A DNA stretch of 64,000 nucleotides from Alloascoidea africana (lineage: Eukaryota; Ascomycota; Alloascoideomycetes; Alloascoideales; Alloascoideaceae): contig JAKTTT010000011.1 in the NCBI GenBank assembly GCA_030581615.1, positions 186,001 to 250,000 of the forward strand, in the 5' to 3' direction. The stretch's first letter is position 1, and each line of letters opens with the position of its first letter. A program made the translations under genes and the position numbers. The notes beneath the pieces are model-generated. The model was not told the origin of the DNA, ran no database searches, and saw only the letters and a list, made by a program, of their open reading frames with translations. This document shows positions 1 through 9,290 of this stretch, in pieces.

Positions 1-1
1 C

Positions 2-1006
2 GAAATCGGGGTTTTACAACCGCTTGAAGAGATTGGTAAACTGTGCCGTTCCAAAAAAGTTTTTTTCCACACGGATGCTGCACAGGGTTTTGGAAAAATA
101 CCCATCGATGTTAACAAGTGTAATATTGATATGATGAGTATTTCGGGTCACAAGATTTATGGTCCAAAGGGCATTGGTGCTTGTTTTGTACGAAGACGGC
201 CTCGTGTTAGATTGGAACCGCTTATTAATGGTGGAGGACAAGAACGAGGACTGCGAAGTGGGACTTTGGCGGCTCCACTTGTGGCTGGATTCGGAGAAGC
301 TTGTCGATTGGCAGTACAAGAGATGGAGGTAAGTTTTAACAATCATTTTGCAATTCTTTTTTTTTTTTGGAAATGCTCTTGCAATGAATATGCTTTGGTG
401 ATGATTAAAACATTACATGCGTTATCGTTCAGTACTTGTCCAAACACTGCTCTTTGAGTGTTTGGGTCTGATGAGAAAAAATGCAGGGGACTGAAAAGCA
501 TCATCAATGCCCGAGAATTTGTGATTTATCTAATTTTATTCTCATTCTGGAAAAACGGATACTAACAAAGAATATTGCTGTAGTATGACTCCAAACACGT
601 TACACGTCTATCCAAAAAGCTTGCTGATGGATTACTGGCGATGGAACATACAACAAGAAACGGTGATCCTATCCATACTTATCCAGGATGTGTGAACGTT
701 TCGTTTGCCTACGTTGAAGGCGAATCTTTGATCATGGCGCTGAATGACATTGCACTCAGTTCTGGATCTGCTTGTACCTCTGCATCGCTAGAGCCTTCCT
801 ACGTGCTAAGAGCACTAGGTGCGGATGACGCTCTTGCACACTCCTCGATCCGATTTGGAATCGGAAGGTTCACAACGGAAGAAGAGGTTGATTACGTATT
901 GGATGCGATAACGAAGCGTGTAACCCATCTTCGAGAAATGTCGCCACTTTGGGAAATGGTTCAAGAAGGCATTGATTTGAACTCGATCGAGTGGTCTGGA
1001 CATTAA
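2..1006 (+). CDS. NFS1: Cysteine desulfurase NFS1, C-terminal part (5' end outside window)
   Basis: The protein takes sulfur from L-cysteine for Fe-S cluster assembly and tRNA thiolation; in yeasts it is mainly mitochondrial. The reading frame enters from the left edge in frame 2. Two exons are read: 2-328 and 584-1006. The 255-nt intron begins GTAAGT, has an ACTAAC branch point at 561-566 and ends in TAG; it joins ...QEME to [10 protein letters not shown] in phase 0. Family landmarks are [10 protein letters not shown], the PLP-lysine segment [24 protein letters not shown], and the catalytic-cysteine loop [20 protein letters not shown]. The C-terminus has the eukaryotic tail ending near [10 protein letters not shown]. 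The N-terminal targeting region and PLP histidine region lie outside the window. It converges on the kinase gene downstream. Identification is secure; the splice model rests on reading-frame continuity and site consensus. Confidence 0.96.
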
Positions 1007-1721
1007 TCACATTCCACAAGTATTCTTTTCATCTATAACAATTTTGATTTTTTCCTCTATGCTACTCTCACCACCATGAATTGGCTTTTGTGTTATCAAC
1101 TATTACTATTGGCTGCACTCTTAAACTTTTTTTTTTTATTTTTTTTTCAATCTACCACCCCACATTCTTTCGTTTTGTGCCTTGTGAGCTGCTTTTCATA
1201 CTATACATACCATCACTATACTATATATAAATAGAGAAAGAGGAGAAAGACAAAGAGAGAAATCTGGGTCTTGAAGGAGCATTGTTGTTTTACAAGAGAA
1301 GAAGAGAAAGTGTGTATAATTTATCATGATTTTGAGTAATTTTTTTAGAAGTAGTTGATCCAATCTTTTTTTTATACCGTCGTCATCATTACTTTTTCTT
1401 CTCTTTGCCACTTGCTCAAAATCATAAACTTGGAGAAGAGCATTCGCTAGTTATAGTTTTTAATTCTAATCCCGTTGATATGATATGAATGACATGGGAC
1501 ACTAATACAGTGTGTCTTAGATAGGCATCCACACTCCGTATCGAACACAATTACAGTTTGGATGGGAACTACAAACAATTAATGCCTACTGACGGGGAAT
1601 ATGCCAAAATTTGATTTTGTATTGAGCTTAAAAAAAGAAGAAAATAAAAAATGCACCGTTAAAACCACACTCATGTTCTAAGAAAAAATCACCATCCTTA
1701 TCATATTCATATCGTATCAAA
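1007..1721. other. Convergent intergenic spacer between NFS1 and SAT4-like kinase
   Basis: This 715-bp AT-rich stretch lies between two genes that point at each other, so it should hold two 3' UTRs and no required promoter. It contains T-runs around 1127-1148 and 1367-1373. Short open frames on the minus strand (about 1196-1411) are low in complexity and I do not accept them as genes. Confidence 0.6.
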
Positions 1722-3671
1722 TCAGTAGCCATGATCTCCAGCATCGCATACTTTAATACCTCTACCCCATTCACTCTTCAAAATCTGCTTCCCAGTGATT
1801 CTTCTCTGTGGCACAGGATCCAGAATTGAATATATAACATTGCGGCATTTTGCACGACGCAATCTTTCAATAGGCTCATATCCATTTTCACTCTTGCGGC
1901 CTTGTAAATACATACGGTAAAACTCGTCCTCTTTGGGAATCGCAACGTTCCATAATTGTCTTCCTGTACGCATTGCCATGTAGATCACACCACAGGACCA
2001 AATGTCCACGGGCCTTGGATCAAATTCGGATTCTGTATACTCTTCTGGAGCAATATAGGGGGATGAACCACAAATGCCAGAACTCTTGTGAATTTGGGTC
2101 TCCCATGCGATCCGGAAACATTCTGCATTTCCAAAGTCTGTTATTTTAACACATCCATTGCTCGTCAAGAGCATGTTTTCAGGCTTCAAGTCCCGATGGA
2201 CAACGCCCATATCGTGCATGTATACCACTCCTTTGACAAGCTGCTTAAAGAAACAATCTGCTTCAAACACTTCCAATTTGCCAGCAGCCACAATGAGACT
2301 GTACAAGTCTCCGCCGGTGCAGTAGTCCATAACGGCACAAAACTCTCCTTTTGCATCCTGTAATAGGTCCAGTGTTTTGATAATGTTTGCGTGATGGAGG
2401 GAGGAAGATATACAAAATTCGCTCGTAAGTCGGCGGTTGTATTTTGATTCCGTCTCGTGGGGTCGCTTACGAAATTCTTTAACTGCAAACAGGCGCTCTT
2501 GGCCATTTGGACACGTTTTGTGCGAGATACGCACAATGCCAAACGCCCCACGGCCAATCTCTTCTTGACATTGACCATATTTTTCCACAAACGATCTCGA
2601 ATCTGTAAAATTCGGCTTTGATGGCTCCTGCACCAGAGCTGTTTCGTCTCTTTTCACATGGTCCATGAATTCGGAAATCAAAGAGTGTCCTGCATCCGCA
2701 CGAGATGGAGAAATACCTCGTTCACCGCCCTTTGCATTTGCATTTCCCTTTGCCTTTGCCTTGGTCTTTGCATTGGTTTCAGAGTCCTCACCTCCTTCAA
2801 ACTCGGTTTGCTTTTCATGACTTGAGAAAATGCGACTTAGATAGCCCGGCACAGCGGAAACTGCCTCGTTTCTGAGTTTTTTCGCTCCAAACCAGTCCTT
2901 GATCATATTTCCCAATTTTTCCTGTCTTCGGGCATGACGTAGGTGGTGCTCATGACGTCCGTTATCAAACATGATAAAACGCTGCTCGTTGCGAGCAACA
3001 GAGGACGCGGATGAGAAGGAAGACACTGTTGCAGTCGAACTACTCCGAGATCTGTTTGCGTTTACAGACTGAGAGCGTCTCGGCCGCGTCTGTGTTCTCG
3101 TGGCCATTGAAGCACTCCTTGAGGGTCTGGCACCGCCGTTCCCACTTCCATTGTTGACGTTATTGCCTGTTGCTATTGCAGTCGACGCGGTTGTTATTGT
3201 ATTTGAGCTGGACGTTGAAACCCTGTCATCGTGTTTTGTAGCGCCATTTGCTATTGAATAGGAAGAGGACGGACTCAGTTTTAAATTTCCAATCCCGTTT
3301 TCGATCTGTAAATTGCCTTCCCCTTTTCCCGGGACGAGAACCGGAGATGATATTGTGGTCGATAAGGGTGTTGTAAAAACAGGCTTCTCCAGAACTCTCT
3401 CTGTATTGTGATCCGCGAGGCCATTGAGTTGTGCTGTTGAGCTGGCATTGGTATTGACATTCGTACTCGAGATGTGAGCTTTGGTGGGCACTGTTGCGGT
3501 TGTGCTTGTGCTTGTCGCTGTGGCTATGGCGGTGGCTGTGGTCGTGGTCGTGGTTGTGGTTGTAGAGGAGGAACCGAGAAGCATTTTGGAAAGCTTGCTC
3601 ATTGTCGAGCGTCGAGGTCTGGGGGTGGCCCGGGACTGGTGCCGTTCCGGGGGTTCAGACCCAGTGGGCAT
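1722..3671 (-). CDS. SAT4: HAL/NPR1-family Ser/Thr protein kinase, SAT4(HAL4)-like
   Basis: A 649-aa kinase. Fungal HAL4/HAL5 kinases stabilise plasma-membrane transporters (potassium and nutrient carriers), so a role in cation homeostasis is the likely inference. The first ~360 residues are low-complexity and Ser/Thr-rich, with a Thr/Ala tract at about 34-60 coded by a GT-rich microsatellite, and an Arg-rich RPRRSQS patch near 200. The catalytic domain spans about 365-640: Gly loop [12 protein letters not shown]-binding lysine in FAVKEF (K398), helix-C glutamate near 418, HRDLKPEN (492-499), DFG (512-514), and PYIAPEE. The family-specific [11 protein letters not shown] activation segment, [13 protein letters not shown] and a C-terminal [13 protein letters not shown] support the HAL branch. 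Start is the first ATG; a second ATG at 3602 (MSKLSK) is an alternative. It follows the 242-aa membrane-protein gene on the same strand by only 105 bp. HAL5 or HRK1 would be the main alternative names. Confidence 0.85.
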   Translation of the reverse strand: MPTGSEPPERHQSRATPRPRRSTMSKLSKMLLGSSSTTTTTTTTTATAIATATSTSTTATVPTKAHISSTNVNTNASSTAQLNGLADHNTERVLEKPVFTTPLSTTISSPVLVPGKGEGNLQIENGIGNLKLSPSSSYSIANGATKHDDRVSTSSSNTITTASTAIATGNNVNNGSGNGGARPSRSASMATRTQTRPRRSQSVNANRSRSSSTATVSSFSSASSVARNEQRFIMFDNGRHEHHLRHARRQEKLGNMIKDWFGAKKLRNEAVSAVPGYLSRIFSSHEKQTEFEGGEDSETNAKTKAKAKGNANAKGGERGISPSRADAGHSLISEFMDHVKRDETALVQEPSKPNFTDSRSFVEKYGQCQEEIGRGAFGIVRISHKTCPNGQERLFAVKEFRKRPHETESKYNRRLTSEFCISSSLHHANIIKTLDLLQDAKGEFCAVMDYCTGGDLYSLIVAAGKLEVFEADCFFKQLVKGVVYMHDMGVVHRDLKPENMLLTSNGCVKITDFGNAECFRIAWETQIHKSSGICGSSPYIAPEEYTESEFDPRPVDIWSCGVIYMAMRTGRQLWNVAIPKEDEFYRMYLQGRKSENGYEPIERLRRAKCRNVIYSILDPVPQRRITGKQILKSEWGRGIKVCDAGDHGY

Positions 3672-3776
3672 ATGGGGAGAGCGACGTGAGAGAGAGAGAG
3701 AGGGAAGAAGGAGGTAGCAGTAGGGTAGAGGAGGAGAGGGAGAAGGAGAAGGAGGCCCGTTAGGTATTTTTTATAT

Positions 3777-4505
3777 TTAGATGGTCTCGATGATGTCATC
3801 CATGGGGCGAAACTCCTTGTGGGACCTTTTGGTTCTGCTGCTGGCGGCGACAGGGCGGACGAGGGCAGACGAGTAGCCGTCGTCGTCCTCGTAGAGCGTG
3901 GTCCCGTCCAGAGGAGCCCGGGCCATGCCTGGGCGCGACGATAAGGTGTGGACAGCCCCCATTCCCGCGGGCATCGGTCGATTGGCCCTGCCTGGCACCA
4001 CGTTGGCATGAGCACCAGCACCACCAGAGGCAGTCACAGCAGGAGCGGGCTTCGCGGTGGCCGTGACAGTGATGCTGGAGTCGCGCGAGGAGGCCCTGGC
4101 CGAGCCCGAGATTGACCTCGATCGCGAGCTGGACTTGAGCCCGTGTCGTGAAGAGCCCACCACGACTGCGGTGTCAGCATCGTGGGTTCTGACCATCCAT
4201 CGCACGACAAGCATCGCCAGCCCGGCAGCGACCCCGGCACATGCTCCAAAGGCCGTGGCTGCTCCGAGATACTCGTACAGAAAGAGCAGGGCGTGCAACG
4301 TGCTGAGCTCCGAGACCACCCAGCTGAGGCCCAGTCCTGAAACGGGGAAGAGCACAATGGTGCCCACAACGTAGGCGGCGTCGATCAGTGGCAGGCACGC
4401 AAAGTGGGCCAGGCGGCCCGTCGTACGGACGGTGTACGCGGCGAGATGGAGGCCTGTGGCCAGTGTCTGGATTACGGCATGTGCGCTGCTCGCGAGGCCC
4501 AACAT
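3777..4505 (-). CDS. Small predicted membrane protein, function unknown
   Basis: A 242-aa reading frame that I do not recognise. The N-terminal half is hydrophobic, with segments at about 5-25 (weak), 35-60, 62-82 and 86-106 (GAATAFGACAGVAAGLAMLV), followed by the basic flank VRWMVR. The C-terminal half is polar, rich in Ser, Arg and Ala (SRSRSISGSARASSRDSS), and ends FRPMDDIIETI. That pattern fits an integral membrane protein with a cytosolic or nucleoplasmic tail. It lies in a GC-rich stretch where other frames are also open, which weakens the case, but the ordered hydrophobic and polar halves and the tidy spacing support it. It is divergent from TRM6 (186 bp between starts) and 105 bp upstream of the SAT4-like kinase. 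No family, catalytic motif or signal peptide could be assigned. Confidence 0.6.
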   Translation of the reverse strand: MLGLASSAHAVIQTLATGLHLAAYTVRTTGRLAHFACLPLIDAAYVVGTIVLFPVSGLGLSWVVSELSTLHALLFLYEYLGAATAFGACAGVAAGLAMLVVRWMVRTHDADTAVVVGSSRHGLKSSSRSRSISGSARASSRDSSITVTATAKPAPAVTASGGAGAHANVVPGRANRPMPAGMGAVHTLSSRPGMARAPLDGTTLYEDDDGYSSALVRPVAASSRTKRSHKEFRPMDDIIETI

Positions 4506-4524
4506 TCCCAGCTGAGCACGACAG

Positions 4525-4552
4525 GATGGCGATGGCGATGGCGATGGCGATG
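4525..4552. repeat. GATGGC hexamer tandem repeat in a divergent promoter
   Basis: Four perfect copies of GATGGC followed by GATG sit 20 bp upstream of the 242-aa gene's start, in the 186-bp spacer shared with TRM6. Short GC-rich microsatellites like this change length easily and would alter promoter spacing. Confidence 0.85.
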
Positions 4553-4635
4553 TGGTGGGAGATGGAGTTTTGGAGGGTGGGAGAGCAGGTGCGTACGCGT
4601 GGGCACGGGTGCGTAATCGCTGGGCCGCTGTGGCG

Positions 4636-4659
4636 GCGATGGGCTGCGATAATTTTCAC
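4636..4659 (+). promoter_or_regulatory. PAC-like and RRPE-like elements upstream of TRM6
   Basis: GCGATGGG at 4636-4643 differs from the PAC core GCGATGAG by one base. Eight bp later AATTTTCAC (4651-4659) is the complement of GTGAAAATT, close to the RRPE core TGAAAAWTTT. In yeasts this pair marks ribosome-biogenesis and tRNA-modification genes, which fits TRM6, whose ATG is 33 bp further on. The assignment rests on motif similarity only. Confidence 0.4.
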
Positions 4660-4691
4660 TCGAAAGCACTTTGTGAAGCAGACCTGTTGAG

Positions 4692-6176
4692 ATGGAAAAT
4701 GATGCGATGGAGCTAGAGCCGAATACCAGGGCTGTGGAGGAGCCGGCGACAGTGACGAACGAGCAGCAGCAGCAGCAGCAGCAGCCGAGTTCAAAAACTG
4801 AGGCGGGCCAGGAGTTTGACGATAAGCTCATCAAGCCGAATGCCCAGGTCTTGATAAAGCTGGCCTCGGAGAGCATGAAGATTGTGCAACTGAAGCCCGG
4901 AAACACGGTAGGACTAGGCAAGTTTGGCAGTTTTCTGGCGGATTCTCTTTTTGACACGTGCTATGGCAGCACGTTTGAGATTCTGGATAGTGGTGTTGCC
5001 AAAGTTGTGGCTGGTGATGTCTATTCACATGCCGAGAAAGAGGATGAGGCAGAGACGGAGACGGAAGTCGAGATGACGGAGGCAGAAACAGAGGCAGAGG
5101 TGGAAGGAGAGCTTCCTGGGTTTGAGATTGGAAGTAGTGCGAATAACCAGCAGATTGTGGATATCGGGTCCAAAGTCCAGGGTTTGTCAATGGAGGAAAT
5201 TGAAAACTTGAAAAAGAATCCAATGCATGCGGGGAGATCAATTATTGAAAAAGTGATCCAAAGCCATTTACATTTCGACAAAAAGACGATTTTCTCCCAG
5301 CAGAAGTATCTTCGAAGGAAACAACAAAAGTTTTTACGCAGGTTTAGTTGTGAAACCATAAATTCGACAAATTTGCTTCGATTCCTACTGGATAAAGACT
5401 CTGCGCGGGTTTTGGATATGAGTATCGAGACATTGGGGTTGTTGTTGAGTTTGGCAAATGTTCAACCTGGAGGCAAATACTTGGTTGTGGATGATACAAC
5501 TGGTCTTTTAACATGTGCTGTTCTTGAACGGATGGGTTGTAAAGGTAAGATTTTACTTGCCCATGAGAACGAACATCCGAATTTATCCAGTTTGAAATAC
5601 GTCAGGGATAGGTTCCCCGAGAGTGTACAGCAGGAGGTTATCAAGAGCATCAACTGGTTACAATTTTTCGAGCCCGAGAGTGAGAAAATCGAAATTCGGG
5701 AGTTACAGGAAAAAGAGGCCGAGGTTGATATACTAAAATCCAAGAAGCGAGGTCGATATACGAAAAAAGTGAAACGTGCACAGGATATAAACGAGACGAT
5801 CGATTTTGCCACGGAGGGCAACTTTGATGCGCTAATCATGGCCACTACACTTCACGTCCCTTCGTTGATTACTCGATTACTGGATAGAGTCGGCGGGTCG
5901 CGCCCTGTGGTTGTTTACAGCCAGTTCAAAGAAGTGCTTGTTGAAACATCGCACGTCTTGCAAAAAGACCTGAGGCTGTTGGGTCCCACGATAATGGAGT
6001 CCCGCGCACGGTGTTTCCAGACCATCCCTGGTCGAATCCATCCATTGATGACGAGCAGAGGCGGAGGTGGCTATTTGCTCTGGGGAACCCGGGTTTATCC
6101 CAGTGAGGTACACGCTGTTGGAAGAGGTGGTGCAAAGAGAAAGAAGCAAAAGCTTGAGAAGACTAGGAAAGACTAG
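4692..6176 (+). CDS. TRM6: tRNA (adenine-58-N1)-methyltransferase non-catalytic subunit TRM6/GCD10
   Basis: A 494-aa protein close to the usual length (478 in S. cerevisiae, from memory). With the catalytic subunit TRM61 it forms the nuclear complex that makes m1A58 in tRNA, needed for stability of initiator tRNA-Met. The start is the first ATG. After a short acidic and poly-Gln leader (seven CAG codons at 4764-4784), the conserved region begins with VLIKLASESMKIVQLKPG and FGSFLADSLFD. An acidic insertion (about residues 115-145) interrupts it. The Rossmann-like half contains PGGKYLVVDDTTGLLTCAVLERMG. The C-terminus has the family hallmark HPLMTSRGGGGYLLWGTRVY. As expected for this subunit, no intact SAM-binding glycine motif is evident. 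The gene is divergent from the membrane-protein gene and convergent with MTQ1, with only 37 bp between stop codons. Confidence 0.95.
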   Translation: MENDAMELEPNTRAVEEPATVTNEQQQQQQQPSSKTEAGQEFDDKLIKPNAQVLIKLASESMKIVQLKPGNTVGLGKFGSFLADSLFDTCYGSTFEILDSGVAKVVAGDVYSHAEKEDEAETETEVEMTEAETEAEVEGELPGFEIGSSANNQQIVDIGSKVQGLSMEEIENLKKNPMHAGRSIIEKVIQSHLHFDKKTIFSQQKYLRRKQQKFLRRFSCETINSTNLLRFLLDKDSARVLDMSIETLGLLLSLANVQPGGKYLVVDDTTGLLTCAVLERMGCKGKILLAHENEHPNLSSLKYVRDRFPESVQQEVIKSINWLQFFEPESEKIEIRELQEKEAEVDILKSKKRGRYTKKVKRAQDINETIDFATEGNFDALIMATTLHVPSLITRLLDRVGGSRPVVVYSQFKEVLVETSHVLQKDLRLLGPTIMESRARCFQTIPGRIHPLMTSRGGGGYLLWGTRVYPSEVHAVGRGGAKRKKQKLEKTRKD

Positions 6177-6213
6177 AGATATTTACAAATGTAAAAAAAA
6201 AATTAGAAAAATG

Positions 6214-7158
6214 CTAATGGTACATAGTTTTGCACAGTTTGGAGACCAAAGACCATTTGGAACTTGATTCCCAAATGGCAACTGCTCTGGGGGAACCTGC
6301 TGAATCGTAAATGGCACCAGATTCATAAATTGATGATTGTAATGCAGACCTGGCTTGGAGTTCCTTGACGGTATACTCAATCTGTTCTTGTTCACCAACC
6401 TCAAACACAGCGATTTTGGAACGGGTCCCGAGGAAAATATCAATAAGTGCACTATAGAACTCTGTCCCACCTAACAGAGCCATCCGGGGTTCATAAAGCC
6501 TTACTGATTTCTCAGTCTCTGTTGATCGATATTTTGTAGTAGAGATGTAAGGTGGATTGGCAACCAAAACATCAAACCTGTTGGATTTGATCAGATTTGC
6601 TCTACCAGTTTCACATAGAATGTCCTGTTTGTGGAAATGAATAGGGGCATCTTGTAAACGGTTGAGATGAATAGTTTTGTTGGCAAGACTTGTTGCAATT
6701 GCAATAGGAGATTTATCAATCCCCGTGAGTTCAATCTGGATATCCGAAAATGCAGATTTTAGCATAGATACCAGTAAAAAACCAATACATCCAGATCCAC
6801 AGCATACATCCGCGATGGCCAGTTTTGGCTGCTGCTGGGGTTTAACCAGTAGTATCTCTTTGAGCACATTTGTCAATGCCAAACACCATTCTTCCGTCTC
6901 CCACCTCGGAATTAAAACTCCTTTCCGACAGATAATGTCCAATGGACCAAAAGGTTGGGTCCCCAGAATGTACTGCAATGGAACATGTCTTGCCCTTTGA
7001 TCAACCGCTCGCTTCCACTTGTGCACAGGCAGCTCGTTCTTGATCCACCGCAGCTCCTGCTCTGCTGCCTCCAGCGTCCGATTCACACGAAGTAGCGGTG
7101 CAAGCAGTGGAGACCTCGCCTTTGCACTTCGCACCAGTGATGGAGCCAGCCGGGGCAT
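6214..7158 (-). CDS. MTQ1: Mitochondrial release-factor glutamine N5-methyltransferase MTQ1
   Basis: A 314-aa class I methyltransferase of the HemK/PrmC family. It methylates the Gln of the GGQ motif in the mitochondrial peptide-release factor. The open frame continues upstream to 7359, but only non-ATG codons start it there. I chose the ATG at 7158 because it gives 314 residues, the S. cerevisiae length as I recall it, and a basic presequence-like N-terminus (MPRLAPSLVRSAKARS). An ATG at 7263 is the alternative. Landmarks are ARHVPLQYILGTQPFG, the substrate-loop arginine/glutamate segment VLIPRWETEEW, the SAM-binding motif IADVCCGSGCIGFLL and the catalytic VANPPYIS. The gene is divergent from DSS4 (209 bp between starts) and convergent with TRM6. 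Confidence 0.93.
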   Translation of the reverse strand: MPRLAPSLVRSAKARSPLLAPLLRVNRTLEAAEQELRWIKNELPVHKWKRAVDQRARHVPLQYILGTQPFGPLDIICRKGVLIPRWETEEWCLALTNVLKEILLVKPQQQPKLAIADVCCGSGCIGFLLVSMLKSAFSDIQIELTGIDKSPIAIATSLANKTIHLNRLQDAPIHFHKQDILCETGRANLIKSNRFDVLVANPPYISTTKYRSTETEKSVRLYEPRMALLGGTEFYSALIDIFLGTRSKIAVFEVGEQEQIEYTVKELQARSALQSSIYESGAIYDSAGSPRAVAIWESSSKWSLVSKLCKTMYH

Positions 7159-7367
7159 TCTGGAGAGATCTCTAAAGCTTCCCCCGAATCTGTCCCAACG
7201 CAAATTTGCAAACCAACATCCATACACCTTTTGATTTTTTGGCACATTTGCGTGCAATTTCATCACCCAATTGGTATGTGACGTGCCGGGTAACACACAT
7301 CTGGAAGAAAGGTATTGTGCTCTCGAGGGAGGCGAACAGAGCGAGAGAGTGTTGAACAACCAGCGAA

Positions 7368-8003
7368 ATGGGCGTGCCAGTTAACACATACTACAGCTAT
7401 AGCCAATTGTCTAAGGTGTTGGGAGAGGACACGGAGAGTTTGTACAGAGCAGTTACATTGTGCTGTCCGTTCCAATCGTGCAAAAGTCGTATTCTACAGT
7501 TCAAGAGGCAGGGTCAAGAGTTTGAGCTTGAGCGCCAGCGGGTGGTTGTGGAGGATGGAGAGGGCAGGTTTGCCAAGGGAGGCGAAGGGATCAATGGAAT
7601 CAAGTTTGTGGAGCCTGATCTGGAGCTGGTGTCGGGGGAAAAGATGGAGCTGGAGGAGGAAGAGAAGGTCTCGTTGGAGCAAGAGGCCAAGGAGCACAAA
7701 TTCGCCTCCTTGGAGATTGTGGACGTGTTTCAGTTTGACAACATCGGGGTGTCGCGAGCAGGCCTCGGGGATCCCGCAGCCAGTCCGGTGGAGCTCATGG
7801 TTCGCGGACAGGAGGAAGCTGGCCGCCAGGTGCGAGTGGAGCGGTTTCTGACCTGTGGCGACTGCGACCGCGGGCCCGTTGGCTTTGCCGGGCTGCTAAG
7901 CACTGGTGCCACCGATCGAGAGGAAAGCGACAGGGTCCAGAGAAGTCTACAGTTGCGGTACTATCTGAACCTGGAGAGCGTGCTGTGTCGGCTGGAGGCA
8001 TGA
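7368..8003 (+). CDS. DSS4: DSS4/MSS4-type Rab guanine-nucleotide exchange factor or chaperone
   Basis: A 211-aa protein, longer than the S. cerevisiae form (about 143 aa), mostly through a Glu-rich loop at roughly 60-110. MSS4/DSS4 proteins bind nucleotide-free Rab GTPases of the secretory pathway (Sec4 in yeast) in the cytosol. The zinc-binding site is visible as two Cys pairs: CPFQSCKSRIL near residue 28 and FLTCGDCDRGPVGFAG near residue 165. The characteristic preceding segment VDVFQFDNIGVSR and a final strand region (YYLNLESVL) are also present. The first ATG is the start, 209 bp from the MTQ1 start. An 8-bp tandem repeat begins inside the stop codon. Confidence 0.88.
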   Translation: MGVPVNTYYSYSQLSKVLGEDTESLYRAVTLCCPFQSCKSRILQFKRQGQEFELERQRVVVEDGEGRFAKGGEGINGIKFVEPDLELVSGEKMELEEEEKVSLEQEAKEHKFASLEIVDVFQFDNIGVSRAGLGDPAASPVELMVRGQEEAGRQVRVERFLTCGDCDRGPVGFAGLLSTGATDREESDRVQRSLQLRYYLNLESVLCRLEA

Positions 8004-8049
8004 GACCGAGAGACCGAGAGACCGAGAGACCGAGAGACCGAGAGACCAA
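8002..8049. repeat. GAGACCGA tandem repeat overlapping the DSS4 stop codon
   Basis: Five perfect 8-bp units (8002-8041) are followed by a one-mismatch unit (8042-8049) and a further decayed one. The array begins at the second base of the TGA stop. Because the unit is 8 bp, length changes would not disturb the coding sequence upstream but would alter the 3' UTR. Confidence 0.9.
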
Positions 8050-9290
8050 GAGACGAGGAGAATGGGTATGAGCTCAGAATAGAAGTAGGAATGCATGCTT
8101 CGTGTGACCTTTCTCCCAAACCAGATGTCCTATTTCTGTTTCCAGAGCTAAAGTCCGCTTCGCTGCGTTATCGACTATTGTCTGTGCGTGTAAAGAACAG
8201 CAGCCAGATTTAAATATCGGACAGAAAAGAATGAATGCGATGCAGACGCCGGACTGGGTTGTTCAGCCTGTTCCTTTCATTTGCATCTTATTCTTCTTAG
8301 CCAGCGCTGCCTCGACCCGATTTGACCACCGCCCTTTTAGGTTTGCGATTTGTGTTTGGGTTTTGCGTGTGTTCGAGTTCTGGCAAAGTTAAGCTTATAA
8401 CGCTCGGTCTGCGTCTGGGATAGAGACGATTGAGATTGTGATCTCTGGATAGATCGAGCTCCGAGTGCTACCGCCCGAGGAAAGCCCTATAGCGGTTCTG
8501 ATAGCTGTCTGACGGTATCCAGACCCACAGGCCACAGTTTGGCAGATTTCCCTGGTACAGACCTCACCTTTTTGCTCCTTTGTCAAGGTTCTTGAGGAAG
8601 AAGTCACTGTTTGCAACCCTGTTGTTTGTGTCCGGTAGCATGATTTCGAATTGGTCCTCCCTCTAGGACTTCCAATAGGTCCCACAATGAAACTTCTAAT
8701 GTTCTGGTTTCTGTTTTCTATGATGGGCAATCCCACGGGGGCCCAGCTCTGACGACTCACTGATCCGGGTGTCAATTCCAAGAGAGTTGTTGTGAAATGG
8801 GACAGCTTTTAGACTCTGCGTCCAGGATCACCAACCTCGACCTCCTTTTCCGCAAAGTTTAGACCACCAGCAGACCTTCCCTTGTGCTCTCAGGTCCATC
8901 CTCGCCCCGCATTCACCAGGTTTCGCACCGCGACTGCTGTTTAGCCTCCGAAAGGCGAGAGAGGCGGCAAGTAAAAAGTGAGGAACAAAATCGAGTAGCA
9001 AAAAGCGATAAGAGAGACAACCCGAAGGACCCTTGGCTGCGCTTGCAGAAACGAGCACTCAATTCTCGCCGTACTGCAAAAGTCTCCAAGTGGACCTCGC
9101 AGATTTCGCCCAGCCCAAGGTTGTAACTCTCTATTTTCTCGCTCGCTCCCTTTTGTTCCTTTTCCCTCAATCTTCTTCCTTTTGCTACTTAGCTTCCTAC
9201 TTTCTGCTTTTTGCTTTCTGCTTTCTGCTTTCCTTCCTCGAGCCTCGACAACCGCACTTTTTCCCTGGCTCTTTTCTTCCACTAACGCTA
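8050..9290. other. Intergenic region upstream of YEA4
   Basis: This spacer of about 1.24 kb lies between two plus-strand genes and should hold the YEA4 promoter and leader. The last 180 bp are strongly pyrimidine-rich, with short CTTTCTG-type repeats at 9201-9235. An open frame continuous with YEA4 extends back to 9033 but has no ATG before 9291. Minus-strand open frames at 8395-8781 and 8828-9058 start at non-ATG codons and look accidental. Confidence 0.6.

Noticed and set aside
3474-3717. Plus-strand Gly/Val/Cys-rich frames opposite the SAT4 N-terminus
   Set aside because: They are translations of the GT-rich microsatellite that codes the Thr/Ala tract.
7159-7359. Upstream extension of MTQ1
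   Set aside because: The frame starts at TTG and runs nearly into DSS4; the ATG at 7158 gives the expected length and a presequence-like N-terminus. The ATG at 7263 remains a minor alternative.
8395-8781. 128-codon minus-strand frame upstream of YEA4
   Set aside because: No ATG start, no motif and no hydrophobic pattern; it lies in the probable YEA4 promoter.
9033-9290. 86-codon N-terminal extension of YEA4 in the same open frame
   Set aside because: It begins with TTG, contains no ATG, is coded by a pyrimidine-rich leader and would add an odd Phe/Leu-rich segment; the ATG at 9291 is the natural start.
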